Positions 32,870 through 39,376 of a DNA stretch of 57,725 nucleotides are shown piece by piece. Made by a program: the position numbers and the translations under genes. Every line of letters starts with the position of its first letter. The first letter of the stretch is position 1. Below the pieces are notes generated by a model. The model made no database searches. It had not been told where the DNA came from and saw nothing but the letters and a program-made list of their open reading frames with translations. This DNA is from a virus: positions 1-57,725 of IMG/VR virus record IMGVR_UViG_3300044974_001269. One strand, written 5' to 3'.

Positions 32870-33556
32870 ATGAAGTTTTTACTCTTTTATAGTGATTTGT
32901 TGTCTGAAGCGAGAATGATGGGGAACGAAAAGTTTGATTGGGTTGCCTCCAACATGGGAAATTGGTTATTTGACGAGTTATTTGCAAATCCTGATAAAAT
33001 CCAATCTTTACCTAACATGGACCAATTTTCTACGTGGGTAAGTTCAAAAATCAAAAAAACACCAACTTCTACTGACTTAGTTGACAATTTGGATTTGATG
33101 GAAACATTTCTCCATAGACTTGACCCGAAAGAATCTTCTGCCTTCATTAAATCTGTAATTTCAACTTTTCCAATAATCTTGAATAAAATCACAAGATATG
33201 GTAAACCTGAAGTTATGGGAAAAAGAGGAAGACCAATGGGTTCAAAAAACAAACCTAAACCTGATATGTTGGGTGTAGACATATTGAAAACCGTAAGACC
33301 TGTCAAAACAACCACCCAAATTCCACAAGAACCTCAACCTGAAATGGAAACAAAAAGGAGAGGGAGACCAAAACAATATGACGACGACCTCACCGCGATT
33401 GAAAGAAGTAAGTTCAGAAGAGAGGGACCAGCAATGATACAAAGTTTGGAAGCAAAAGCTCAATCACTTGATAACGAAGTGACATTCATAATTCAAAGGA
33501 TAAAAAAAATTATGGGTGATATTGAGAAAAGAAAAAAGTTTTTCGGTATATCTTAA
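32870..33556 (+). CDS. AT-hook DNA-binding protein with leader
   Basis: 228 aa. The N-terminus MKFLLFYSDLLSEARMMGNE has an LSE|A site like the shared leaders. Two AT-hook motifs: GKRGRPMGSKNKPKP (~116-130) and TKRRGRPKQYDD (~160-171), which bind the minor groove of AT-rich DNA. N-terminal half helical, C-terminal coiled coil (ESLEAKAQSLDNEVT-like, RIKKIMGDIEKRKKFFG). An AT-hook protein packaged with DNA would resemble the internal DNA-binding proteins of T4-like phages. Confidence 0.72.
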   Translation: MKFLLFYSDLLSEARMMGNEKFDWVASNMGNWLFDELFANPDKIQSLPNMDQFSTWVSSKIKKTPTSTDLVDNLDLMETFLHRLDPKESSAFIKSVISTFPIILNKITRYGKPEVMGKRGRPMGSKNKPKPDMLGVDILKTVRPVKTTTQIPQEPQPEMETKRRGRPKQYDDDLTAIERSKFRREGPAMIQSLEAKAQSLDNEVTFIIQRIKKIMGDIEKRKKFFGIS

Positions 33557-33589
33557 ATTTTTAATAATTTAGCTTTATATTTCAATGTT

Positions 33590-33663
33590 CGGGAAATAGT
33601 ACAGTCCGGTAGTATGCTTGGTTTGGGACCAAGAGGTCGTAGGTTCGAATCCTGCTTTCCCGA
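33590..33663 (+). tRNA. tRNA-Pro(UGG)
   Basis: Acceptor CGGGAAA/TTTCCCG, anticodon loop TTTGGGA (TGG), T-loop TTCGAAT. Ends A-CA. Confidence 0.92.
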
Positions 33664-33668
33664 CAAAT

Positions 33669-33742
33669 GTCTTCTTAGCTCAGTCGGTTAGAGCGAGTGA
33701 CTGTTAATCACTAGGTCCTTGGTTCGAGCCCAAGAGAGGACG
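33669..33742 (+). tRNA. tRNA-Asn(GUU)
   Basis: Acceptor GTCTTCT/AGAGGAC, anticodon loop CTGTTAA (GTT). Of the 14 tRNA genes here, the only one followed by a full encoded CCA (33743-33745). Confidence 0.92.
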
Positions 33743-33748
33743 CCACAA

Positions 33749-33821
33749 GCGGAAGTAGCTCATTTGGTAGAGCAACTGATTTGTAATCAGTAGGTCGCAG
33801 GTTCGATTCCTGTCTCTGGCT
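33749..33821 (+). tRNA. tRNA-Thr(UGU), imperfect acceptor stem
   Basis: Anticodon stem ACTGA/TCAGT with loop TTTGTAA (TGT); T-loop TTCGATT. Acceptor GCGGAAG pairs with CTCTGGC only with two mismatches (G3-G70, A5-C68). Confidence 0.85.
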
Positions 33822-33835
33822 CAATTTTATTCGGC

Positions 33836-34339
33836 ATGTCTTTATTCAAACAAGAAGTCATAATGACCAAAGATGAATGTGATTTAGTATTGAAAAAATA
33901 TAAATCACAATCTCAAGAATATGAAACCGGACCTGACAAAAACTTTGGGTATGTCTCTATTAATGTTTTTGAGGATGAATGGCTATTGAGAATATTATTG
34001 TCATTTGTGGAAAAAGAAACAAACCTGAAAGTTGAATGGCACAAACCCACAAAAGATTTTTTTAAGGAATTTTGGTTACAAACATATCAGGAGGGTGATA
34101 GGTTCAATAAACATATGGACAAGTATCACGGAAGAAAATATGCCCTTGGTGTTTTGTTAAACACTGAATTTGAAGGAGGTGATTTTATATGTTACAAAGA
34201 AAATGAAATTCACAAATTTGATAAAATAATTGGTAATTGTTATATTTTTTCAGTAGAATTAGTTCACGAAGTAACAAAAATTACCTCGGGTGAACGGAAC
34301 GTACTGGTTATGTTTGTGAATGAAAATCAAATAGCGTAA
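33836..34339 (+). CDS. 2OG-Fe(II) oxygenase-like protein, 167 aa
   Basis: PKHD-type pattern: FWLQTYQEGDRFNKHMDKYH gives the HxD pair (KHMD), LGVLLNTEFEGGDFICY the strand before the distal His (VELVHEVT), and SGERNVLVMFV the Arg. Short but complete. Third 2OG-oxygenase-fold protein in the window; start only 15 bp after tRNA-Thr. Substrate unknown. Confidence 0.8.
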   Translation: MSLFKQEVIMTKDECDLVLKKYKSQSQEYETGPDKNFGYVSINVFEDEWLLRILLSFVEKETNLKVEWHKPTKDFFKEFWLQTYQEGDRFNKHMDKYHGRKYALGVLLNTEFEGGDFICYKENEIHKFDKIIGNCYIFSVELVHEVTKITSGERNVLVMFVNENQIA

Positions 34340-34342
34340 ATT

Positions 34343-34576
34343 ATGGGAATTTTTGGAACTTATTACTTAATCTGTTTAGTTTATTGCGTGTTAATGTTCA
34401 TAAAAAGTTGGACTAGAGAATCTAGAGAAGGAGGATTGGGTATTAGTCCAGGTTTGGATACATTAGCAATTTTAATCATATGTTGGGCTTTAGCTCCCGT
34501 TGACATTTATCTAAGATGGGTAAAATTATACCGTGAAGCTGAAGAAGCAAGAAGAAGAAATGATAAAATTCTATAA
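34343..34576 (+). CDS. small two-helix membrane protein, 77 aa
   Basis: Two hydrophobic helices (~4-21 GTYYLICLVYCVLMFI, ~40-58 LDTLAILIICWALAPVDIY) and a charged C-terminal helix (KLYREAEEARRRNDK). Its stop is directly followed by the next ATG. Unknown role. Confidence 0.6.
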   Translation: MGIFGTYYLICLVYCVLMFIKSWTRESREGGLGISPGLDTLAILIICWALAPVDIYLRWVKLYREAEEARRRNDKIL

Positions 34577-34930
34577 ATGGCACATCCAAACTTACACGCA
34601 AAATCTTCGGCAAAGAAATTTGGAGGAAAACCTGAAGATTACATTCATCTTCACGAATGGTTAGATGAAACAAAAAGTTGGATTGGAGATTCTTTACACA
34701 GAGCCTTCAGACACCACAGTGAAGGTATTTTCGAAATGGAACAAAAATTTGGTACGGAGTTTGTCAACAGTGATGGAAAAGTCGTTTATACGAGATATGT
34801 TGGAGAACAACACGTTAAAGAGGACTGTAACGATTATATTCCTTCGGCAAAAGAATGGATTATAAACATAGGGAATGGAACAAGGCCAAAGTGGATGTTG
34901 AAAACAGTCAACTTAGAGTTCCAAGATTGA
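34577..34930 (+). CDS. DUF6915-like protein, 117 aa
   Basis: Full-length match in pattern to a small phage/bacterial family: HPNLHAKSSAKKFGGKPEDY, IHLHEWLDETKSWIGDSLHR, AFRHHSEGIFEMEQKFG, RYVGEQHVKEDC and IPSAKEWI. It has many conserved His (HPNLH, HLHE, HRAFRHH, EQHV) that suggest a metal site. Function not known. Confidence 0.75.
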   Translation: MAHPNLHAKSSAKKFGGKPEDYIHLHEWLDETKSWIGDSLHRAFRHHSEGIFEMEQKFGTEFVNSDGKVVYTRYVGEQHVKEDCNDYIPSAKEWIINIGNGTRPKWMLKTVNLEFQD

Positions 34931-34940
34931 TATTTATTTA
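34931..34940 (+). promoter_or_regulatory. TATTTAT-box promoter candidate
   Basis: TATTTATTTA starting right after the upstream stop, 13 bp before ATG 34954. Confidence 0.5.
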
Positions 34941-34953
34941 GTAAAGGTTCAAA

Positions 34954-35664
34954 ATGGAAGAAATACTAACTCCCGAAGATAAAAAAGTTCTGAATTTAAT
35001 TTCAAACTATATAAGGTCCAATGGTTTAAGAGAGGGTCAAATTGAAATTGATATGGACTACGGCGATTTGGATATTGAACGGATAAAGAATGTCACAATT
35101 TTTTCAAATTCCTACAATGTAGAAATACCTGAAGAGTTAATCGAAATATGTTATAAAATTCTCAAACACATTGATGAGAACCAAGGTTTGGATGTCGATG
35201 TAGACGATTTGAATTATGAAAAGTTAGAAATGGAAATTGATACTATACAAAAATCAATTACGGCTTCACATTTTATTTCCTATTTTGACCAATCTGATTC
35301 CACCTCTACTGAGTGGACTGAAGATGATTATGAAGATTCGGATGAAAACCCAATCACCAAAATGTTCAATGAATTGGAAAACGAACCAGACATAATTCCG
35401 GTCGATGGTCAATTACAACTCAGATATAATGGTTCTGGTGATAGTGGTTACCTTGAAGATTATTTTGAGTCTGGAGGTGCGGTCCCTGCAAGTGTATCTG
35501 ATTGGTGTTATGAGCAATTACAAAGTCTTCACGGTGGATGGGAAATTAATGAAGGTTCACAAGGATATTTTATTTTTGATTTGAACAACAAAACAGTTGA
35601 ATTGAACCATACTATGAATGTTGAAGAATCGGAATCAAAAACTTTGTATGAGGAAAAATTTTAA
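34954..35664 (+). CDS. acidic hypothetical protein, 236 aa
   Basis: N-terminal helical and acidic part (EDKKVLNLISNYIRSNGLRE), acidic linker around 110-130, and a compact C-terminal domain at ~145-236: LQLRYNGSGDSGYLEDYFES, VPASVSDWCYEQLQSLHGGW, EINEGSQGYFIFDLNNKTVE. That GSGDSG...DWCY...GGWEINEGSQG pattern is a recurrent phage/bacterial domain of unknown function. The next gene follows within 3 bases. Confidence 0.62.
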   Translation: MEEILTPEDKKVLNLISNYIRSNGLREGQIEIDMDYGDLDIERIKNVTIFSNSYNVEIPEELIEICYKILKHIDENQGLDVDVDDLNYEKLEMEIDTIQKSITASHFISYFDQSDSTSTEWTEDDYEDSDENPITKMFNELENEPDIIPVDGQLQLRYNGSGDSGYLEDYFESGGAVPASVSDWCYEQLQSLHGGWEINEGSQGYFIFDLNNKTVELNHTMNVEESESKTLYEEKF

Positions 35665-35667
35665 ACT

Positions 35668-35883
35668 ATGGAAAGATTGTTTTCACCCGTAAGTTTGATT
35701 TCAATAACTCATGAATTGAAAGAAAGAGCATTGCAAATTCAATACATTGGAGATATGTCTGATTTGGGAAATGAGATTGGACTTTGTGTTTCTAAATATT
35801 ATGAAAATATGAACGAAAACGAAATAGAACTTTTCGTTCAAGGTTTCAAACATGGTGCTAGAATTCCCAAAAAAATTGATTGA
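35668..35883 (+). CDS. small hypothetical protein, 71 aa
   Basis: Helical (ISITHELKERALQIQYIGDM, EIELFVQGFKHGARIPKKID). No known domain. Coupled to the upstream gene. Confidence 0.55.
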   Translation: MERLFSPVSLISITHELKERALQIQYIGDMSDLGNEIGLCVSKYYENMNENEIELFVQGFKHGARIPKKID

Positions 35884-35902
35884 CAATTTATTAAAAAAGG
35901 AA

Positions 35903-35913
35903 TATATTTATTG
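35903..35913 (+). promoter_or_regulatory. TATTTAT-box promoter candidate
   Basis: TATATTTATTG, 3 bp before an ATG at 35917; opens the transcript ending at 36065. Confidence 0.45.
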
Positions 35914-36065
35914 TAGATGAAAAATGCGAACTATCATATAGAGTTTGTTCAACAACAAGAGATTTGTTGGGAGACTAACCTATGCGTAGTTCGGTAAAGA
36001 ATAAACTCCTGAAGAGTTATATATACAACCTCGGACTACGCAAGTGGTTCGGGGTTTTTTTTTTG
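35914..36065 (+). ncRNA. candidate structured RNA or 26-aa leader peptide unit
   Basis: A ~150-nt unit framed by a TATTTAT box and a terminator. It holds a 26-codon frame (35917-35997, starts MKNANYHIEFVQQQE, ends LCVVR), but also paired segments: GCGTAGT at 35983-35989 with ACTACGC at 36035-36041. The frame ends inside that stem. It could be a small RNA, or a leader peptide with attenuator-like structure before the tRNA cluster. Confidence 0.4.
36028..36065 (+). terminator. rho-independent terminator before tRNA cluster
   Basis: ACCTCG/CGGGGT stem followed by ten T. Its T run also supplies the -33 TTTG of the tRNA promoter. Confidence 0.7.
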
Positions 36066-36092
36066 TGGTATGAAATATTGGTCGTAAATTTG
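36062..36092 (+). promoter_or_regulatory. host-type promoter (TTTG-N19-TAAATTTG) for tRNA cluster
   Basis: Exact match to the Bacteroidota vegetative consensus; -7 box ends 7 bp before tRNA-Glu. Confidence 0.7.
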
Positions 36093-36099
36093 CTTCATG

Positions 36100-36170
36100 C
36101 TCGGTTCGACTAGTGGTTAGGTCACCACCCTTTCACGGTGGTTGCACGGGTTCGAATCCCGTACCGAGTA
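36100..36170 (+). tRNA. tRNA-Glu(UUC)
   Basis: Acceptor GCTCGGT/ACCGAGT with a terminal G-U pair, anticodon loop CTTTCAC (TTC), T-loop TTCGAAT. Ends A-CA. Confidence 0.9.
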
Positions 36171-36175
36171 CATCT

Positions 36176-36248
36176 GGTAATCAAGCTAACTTAGTAGAAG
36201 CGTAGGACTGAAAATCCTGAGGAGTTGGAGCGTAACCAACGATTACCA
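36176..36248 (+). tRNA. atypical tRNA-Phe(GAA)
   Basis: Acceptor GGTAATC/GATTACC, anticodon stem-loop TAGGA-CTGAAAA-TCCTG (GAA), T-stem GTTGG/CCAAC. Position 8 is A rather than U, the D-loop AACTTAGTAGA lacks GG, and the T-loop is AGCGTAA instead of TTCRANY. The core tertiary contacts of a normal tRNA are therefore missing. Confidence 0.75.
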
Positions 36249-36254
36249 CAACAA

Positions 36255-36326
36255 GGTCGGGTGGCCGAGTGGCTTAGGCGGAGGTCTGCAAAACCTTCTA
36301 CGTAGGTTCGATTCCTACTCTGACCT
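36255..36326 (+). tRNA. tRNA-Cys(GCA)
   Basis: Acceptor GGTCGGG/TCTGACC, anticodon loop CTGCAAA (GCA), T-loop TTCGATT. Ends T-CA. Confidence 0.92.
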
Positions 36327-36334
36327 CAAACACG

Positions 36335-36405
36335 GTGGTTGTAGCCTAATGGTAGGGCGGAAGTTTGTGGTACTTCATGTGAGAGTTCGATTCTCTCCAA
36401 TCACA
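36335..36405 (+). tRNA. tRNA-His(GUG)
   Basis: Acceptor GTGGTTG/CAATCAC with G at -1, anticodon loop TTGTGGT (GTG). Discriminator is A, not the usual C opposite G-1. Ends A-CA. Confidence 0.9.
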
Positions 36406-36411
36406 CACAAC

Positions 36412-36485
36412 GGAAGTATAGCTCAGCTGGTCAGAGCGCTATTCTGATACGATAGATGCCAGTGGTTCGAATCCACTTACTTCCA
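36412..36485 (+). tRNA. tRNA-Ile(GAU)
   Basis: Acceptor GGAAGTA/TACTTCC, anticodon loop CTGATAC (GAT). The A of its CA tail is the A of the next gene's ATG. Confidence 0.92.
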
Positions 36486-36486
36486 C

Positions 36487-37008
36487 ATGAGACGGAAAAT
36501 TATTTTCATAGATGTTGATGGTCCTTTATCTTGGGGAACATGGGGTGATGGAAAAGTTACGCTCAACTGTGGCTCCGAACTATTCAAGATGCCTTATCCA
36601 TGGGTAGAAGAAGATTGCCAAGCTCTCCGTAAAATTCTCGACGAAAGTAATGCTAAATTAGTTTTGAGTTCTGATTGGAAAAAACATTTTAGTTTCAGAC
36701 AAATGAAAACTATCTTCGAACGATATGGTATGTCAGGTCACCACCTTATCGATACAACTACTCATCAGGATTTATGGACAAAATTGAGTAGACCCTCTAT
36801 TGATTGGGAAAGAGCTGCAGAGATTGTGAAGTGGGTAAAGGATAATAAGATTTCCAATTGGATTGCGATTGATGACCTTAATTTAGCAAACGAGTTCAAA
36901 TGGATGAAGATACCACAATGGAGACATGTACAGGTTGATGGAGATTGGGGACAAGGTGGTAGACTCAGAGATAAAATTGATGAATGTATAAAAAAACTTG
37001 AAAGATGA
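36487..37008 (+). CDS. HAD-like phosphatase/5'-nucleotidase-type protein, 173 aa
   Basis: N-terminal IIFIDVDGPLSWG gives the DxD motif of HAD enzymes; LVLSSDWKK is motif II (S) and WIAIDDLNL the acidic motif III/IV. Matches the HAD family found near nucleic-acid repair genes in phages. Its ATG shares bases with the tRNA-Ile tail, so it is transcribed with the tRNAs. Likely acts on nucleotides or RNA/DNA ends; substrate not certain. Confidence 0.75.
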   Translation: MRRKIIFIDVDGPLSWGTWGDGKVTLNCGSELFKMPYPWVEEDCQALRKILDESNAKLVLSSDWKKHFSFRQMKTIFERYGMSGHHLIDTTTHQDLWTKLSRPSIDWERAAEIVKWVKDNKISNWIAIDDLNLANEFKWMKIPQWRHVQVDGDWGQGGRLRDKIDECIKKLER

Positions 37009-37559
37009 AAATTGACAGAAATAGACTAGCATGGTTTTTGAAAAACATAAGGGTTGATGACCCAGGAGAACTTACAGATGAAGTTCTTGTGGATAAGCTT
37101 GCAAATTATATGGAAGTTAATCCTGATTTTGTTGATATTCACGGTGTCAGTCACCCTGGTCGTTTCAGTTATCATACTGTTGGGTATGGTGTTTTTTCTC
37201 TTCTTGGAGAAAGATATAGAATGGGAAGAGTTGAAATATTTGACCGACAAGAAGATACAGGATATGCTGTTAGTGAAGGCGCTTATTGTATGCCGTTTGT
37301 TGCAGCAAGTCAATTCGAGGATTTTATTGAATCTTTGGAAACAGACCTTCCGATAAACATAGAAATTGGTTCCCACAAATGGTGTGAATATGAATGTGCA
37401 AAAGACCTCGGTTTCGAAAACGTTGAAGAGATGAGAAACCCTGAAAAAGTCAAAGAATATCGTAAAAAGAAAAACGATATCCACGCACAAGAACAAGGAT
37501 ATAAAGATTTTGATGATTTGTTGAAAAATAGTAAATTTGGAAATCTTTTGGTTAAATGA
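37005..37559 (+). CDS. hypothetical protein, 184 aa
   Basis: Overlaps the HAD gene by 4 bases (ATGA). N-terminal helices, then HGVSHPGRFSYHTVGYGVFS and a beta-rich core, ending in charged helices (KVKEYRKKKNDIHAQEQGYK). No family recognised. Co-transcribed with the HAD gene and flanking tRNAs. Confidence 0.6.
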   Translation: MKIDRNRLAWFLKNIRVDDPGELTDEVLVDKLANYMEVNPDFVDIHGVSHPGRFSYHTVGYGVFSLLGERYRMGRVEIFDRQEDTGYAVSEGAYCMPFVAASQFEDFIESLETDLPINIEIGSHKWCEYECAKDLGFENVEEMRNPEKVKEYRKKKNDIHAQEQGYKDFDDLLKNSKFGNLLVK

Positions 37560-37565
37560 TTACCC

Positions 37566-37638
37566 GCGTGTGTAGCTCAATTGGTAGAGTACTGGCTTCC
37601 AAACCCAGTTGTTTTAGGTTCGAGTCCTAACATACGTG
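37566..37638 (+). tRNA. tRNA-Trp(CCA)
   Basis: Acceptor GCGTGTG/CATACGT, D-arm GCTC/GAGT, T-loop TTCGAGT. The standard 73-nt layout puts CCA at 34-36 with a C31-C39 mismatch. A shifted reading would give TCC (Gly), but with poor stem pairing. Confidence 0.8.
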
Positions 37639-37647
37639 CAAATAGGT

Positions 37648-37727
37648 TGATTGGGGAAGGGATATACGTTAACCTGATGATGGTGGTGGTATATTCGGAG
37701 TTGAAATCATCATAGTAATGCCAATCA
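37648..37727 (+). ncRNA. tRNA-sized structured element
   Basis: 80 nt closed by TGATTGG/CCAATCA, with inner pairs ATATAC/GTATAT and TGATGAT/ATCATCA that cannot all form at once. It sits between tRNA-Trp and tRNA-Met. No tRNA anticodon arm can be defined. Followed by an AAAGGAG/CTCCTTT hairpin at 37730-37763. Confidence 0.35.
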
Positions 37728-37769
37728 TAAAAGGAGTTGTCCACTCGACCATCTTCTCCTTTCCTATAA

Positions 37770-37843
37770 GGACCCCTAGCTCAGCAGGTTAGAGCAACTG
37801 ACTCATAATCAGTAGGTCCACGGTTCGAGCCCGTGGGGGTCCA
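37770..37843 (+). tRNA. tRNA-Met(CAU)
   Basis: Acceptor GGACCCC/GGGGTCC, anticodon loop CTCATAA (CAT), T-loop TTCGAGC. The paired 1-72 end argues for elongator rather than initiator; an Ile lysidine tRNA cannot be excluded. Ends A-CA. Confidence 0.9.
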
Positions 37844-37871
37844 CAAGGTCTGTCTCTGTTTAGGTTCTTGG

Positions 37872-37880
37872 ATATTTATT
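37872..37880 (+). promoter_or_regulatory. TATTTAT-box promoter candidate
   Basis: ATATTTATT, 15 bp before the ATG at 37896. Confidence 0.5.
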
Positions 37881-37895
37881 AATAAATTATTAATC

Positions 37896-38201
37896 ATGTC
37901 AAGAAATAAAATTTCCTCCGAAGAAAAAGAGTTCATAATCGAAAGTCACATGAGGGCTGGTTATAACACATTTGATTGGTCAGTAATCGAAGAAGATGTT
38001 GACCCTGAATTCGAAATGACTGAAAGAAAAATGGAGAGTGTTGAAGATTTGGAAAAACAAATTAAAGAACTTGAGAAAAAAATTGAGGAACTCAAAGCGA
38101 AAAAATCAAAGAAAAAAGAAACCAAAGAAGACGAGTTTGATAGTTTAGTCGATGCGGATATTGATGTAGAAGACGAAAGAGATTCCTTGGAACAATCTTA
38201 A
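37896..38201 (+). CDS. coiled-coil acidic protein, 101 aa
   Basis: ATG 37896 chosen for its TATTTAT box; the frame is open further upstream but only across the tRNA region. N-terminus ISSEEKEFIIESHMRAGYN resembles that of the 500-aa protein at 16139. Residues ~45-75 form a Lys/Glu coiled coil (EDLEKQIKELEKKIEELKAK). Acidic tail. Possibly scaffold- or core-like; no family. Confidence 0.6.
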   Translation: MSRNKISSEEKEFIIESHMRAGYNTFDWSVIEEDVDPEFEMTERKMESVEDLEKQIKELEKKIEELKAKKSKKKETKEDEFDSLVDADIDVEDERDSLEQS

Positions 38202-38761
38202 ACTAAGTTTCCTGGTGTTATTACAATTATTTGACCAACATACATGTTTTCAGGTGATATTGGTACTTCAGTAAAATCGAACCAACACCTTGTAAAATCA
38301 ACTTTGTTTACAACTCTCATATCTTCTAAAAAAGGGTCCAAAATAAATAAGTTTTTGTTGTCATACCCAATCACAACGGAAGAGTGTCCTTCAGGCGGGT
38401 CCCCACAGAACCAATCTACAACAACAGGGATTTCACTATCGATATAACTTATTATTTCATCAATTGTAGAATTATTTTTCAAAAATACATTGAAACCCAA
38501 GGTTTCTGCTGCACAGACCATATCTTCACTCTTACATCCCATTTCGTAAGTGTGGTCACAGATTTGGGCGATTAATGCTTCATCATAAAACTTTCCGTAG
38601 TAAGCAAAAATCATTCTGAGAGAAGCTGGCCCACAGGTACTATCATCTGATTGCAGATAGTGAGGTACATCCAAAATTTTGGATTTACCCTCCATTTCGT
38701 TAATAATTTTTTTTACCAAAGAAATTAATTCAACTTCGGACAATAAAATTTTTTTCTGCAT
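38198..38761 (-). CDS. leader-bearing C39-like cysteine peptidase
   Basis: 188 aa from ATG 38761; a TTG two codons upstream is possible. Leader KILLSEVELISLVKKIINE (residues 4-22), ending INE|M. Then a C39-type papain-fold domain: DVPHYLQSDDSTCGPASLRM with the catalytic Cys, EGHSSVVIGYD with the His and LFILDPFLED with the Asp. It lacks an ABC transporter, as do C39-like domains in phages. It could cleave a host protein or peptide after delivery, or act on leaders; neither is shown. Convergent overlap of 4 bases with the coiled-coil gene. Confidence 0.75.
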   Translation of the reverse strand: MQKKILLSEVELISLVKKIINEMEGKSKILDVPHYLQSDDSTCGPASLRMIFAYYGKFYDEALIAQICDHTYEMGCKSEDMVCAAETLGFNVFLKNNSTIDEIISYIDSEIPVVVDWFCGDPPEGHSSVVIGYDNKNLFILDPFLEDMRVVNKVDFTRCWFDFTEVPISPENMYVGQIIVITPGNLV

Positions 38762-38764
38762 ATC

Positions 38765-38778
38765 CAATAAATATATTA
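38765..38778 (-). promoter_or_regulatory. TATTTAT-box promoter candidate
   Basis: Minus-strand TAATATATTTATTG, 3 bp before ATG 38761. Confidence 0.5.
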
Positions 38779-38803
38779 ATTTTACACTTTGAATATTTAA
38801 GTT

Positions 38804-39091
38804 ATGACAATTGGATTAGTAGGAAGTTTGATGTTAACGTTCTGTGGTGTACCAGAGCTAATAAGAACCCTCAAAAATGGACGATGTGATTTAGGTTGGG
38901 GGTTTCTCTTAATGTGGTTCATCGGAGAGGTTCTGTGTACATTATATGGTTTTGATTTGAACGAGGTCCCTCTTATCATAAATTATACCTTCAATTTATT
39001 AGTTTCGGGTATTATGGTCTATTACAAGATACAAGGAGAGTTGCCTGAGCGGTTAAAGGAGCAGTTTGCTAAACTGTGGTCGAGTAATTGA
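38804..39091 (+). CDS. PQ-loop/SemiSWEET-like membrane protein ending in a tRNA gene
   Basis: 95 aa. Three hydrophobic helices with a PQ-loop-type segment: TFCGVPELIRTLKNGRCDLG (PE in place of PQ), WGFLLMWFIGEVLCTLYGF, NYTFNLLVSGIMVYY. SemiSWEETs are ~85-95-aa sugar transporters that work as dimers. The last 18 residues (from GELPERLKEQ) are encoded by the tRNA-Ser gene that starts at 39035, and the stop TGA is inside the tRNA. Either the protein gained a tail by tRNA insertion, or the tRNA arose in its 3' end. Confidence 0.65.
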   Translation: MTIGLVGSLMLTFCGVPELIRTLKNGRCDLGWGFLLMWFIGEVLCTLYGFDLNEVPLIINYTFNLLVSGIMVYYKIQGELPERLKEQFAKLWSSN

Positions 39092-39119
39092 CCCATTGGT
39101 TCGAATCCAATACTCTCCG
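39035..39119 (+). tRNA. tRNA-Ser(GCU)
   Basis: Acceptor GGAGAGT/ACTCTCC, anticodon loop TTGCTAA (GCT), long variable arm, T-loop TTCGAAT. Ends G-CA. Overlaps 57 bases of the upstream coding region. Confidence 0.92.
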
Positions 39120-39145
39120 CATGTTGACTCTTTCAAAACCTTTTG

Positions 39146-39155
39146 ATATATTTAT
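39146..39155 (+). promoter_or_regulatory. TATTTAT-box promoter candidate
   Basis: ATATATTTAT, 41 bp before the lipoprotein ATG. Confidence 0.4.
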
Positions 39156-39196
39156 CAATGATACGTTTGTAAAACATTAACCTAAAACAAAAAAAA

Positions 39197-39376
39197 ATGA
39201 AAAAAATTTTCGCTTTGATGTTATTGGCATCTACAATGGTTGCTTGTAACGGAAACGGTGAGTCGGCTGAAGTGAAAGCTGATTCTGCTGTGGTTGCTGT
39301 TGATTCTACAGTTGTTGCTGATTCTGCACTTGTTGTAGATACTGTAAAAGTTGAAGCTCCAGCTGAAGTAAAGTAA
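39197..39376 (+). CDS. 59-aa lipoprotein
   Basis: Signal MKKIFALMLLASTMVAC with a good lipobox (MVAC) and Cys at 17. The mature part is a short Ala/Val/Asp-rich repeat chain (ADSAVVAVDSTVVADSALVV) ending EAPAEVK. The A-rich stretch before the ATG is typical of Bacteroidota translation starts. Followed by a strong terminator. Function unknown; a surface or superinfection role is only a guess. Confidence 0.75.
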   Translation: MKKIFALMLLASTMVACNGNGESAEVKADSAVVAVDSTVVADSALVVDTVKVEAPAEVK

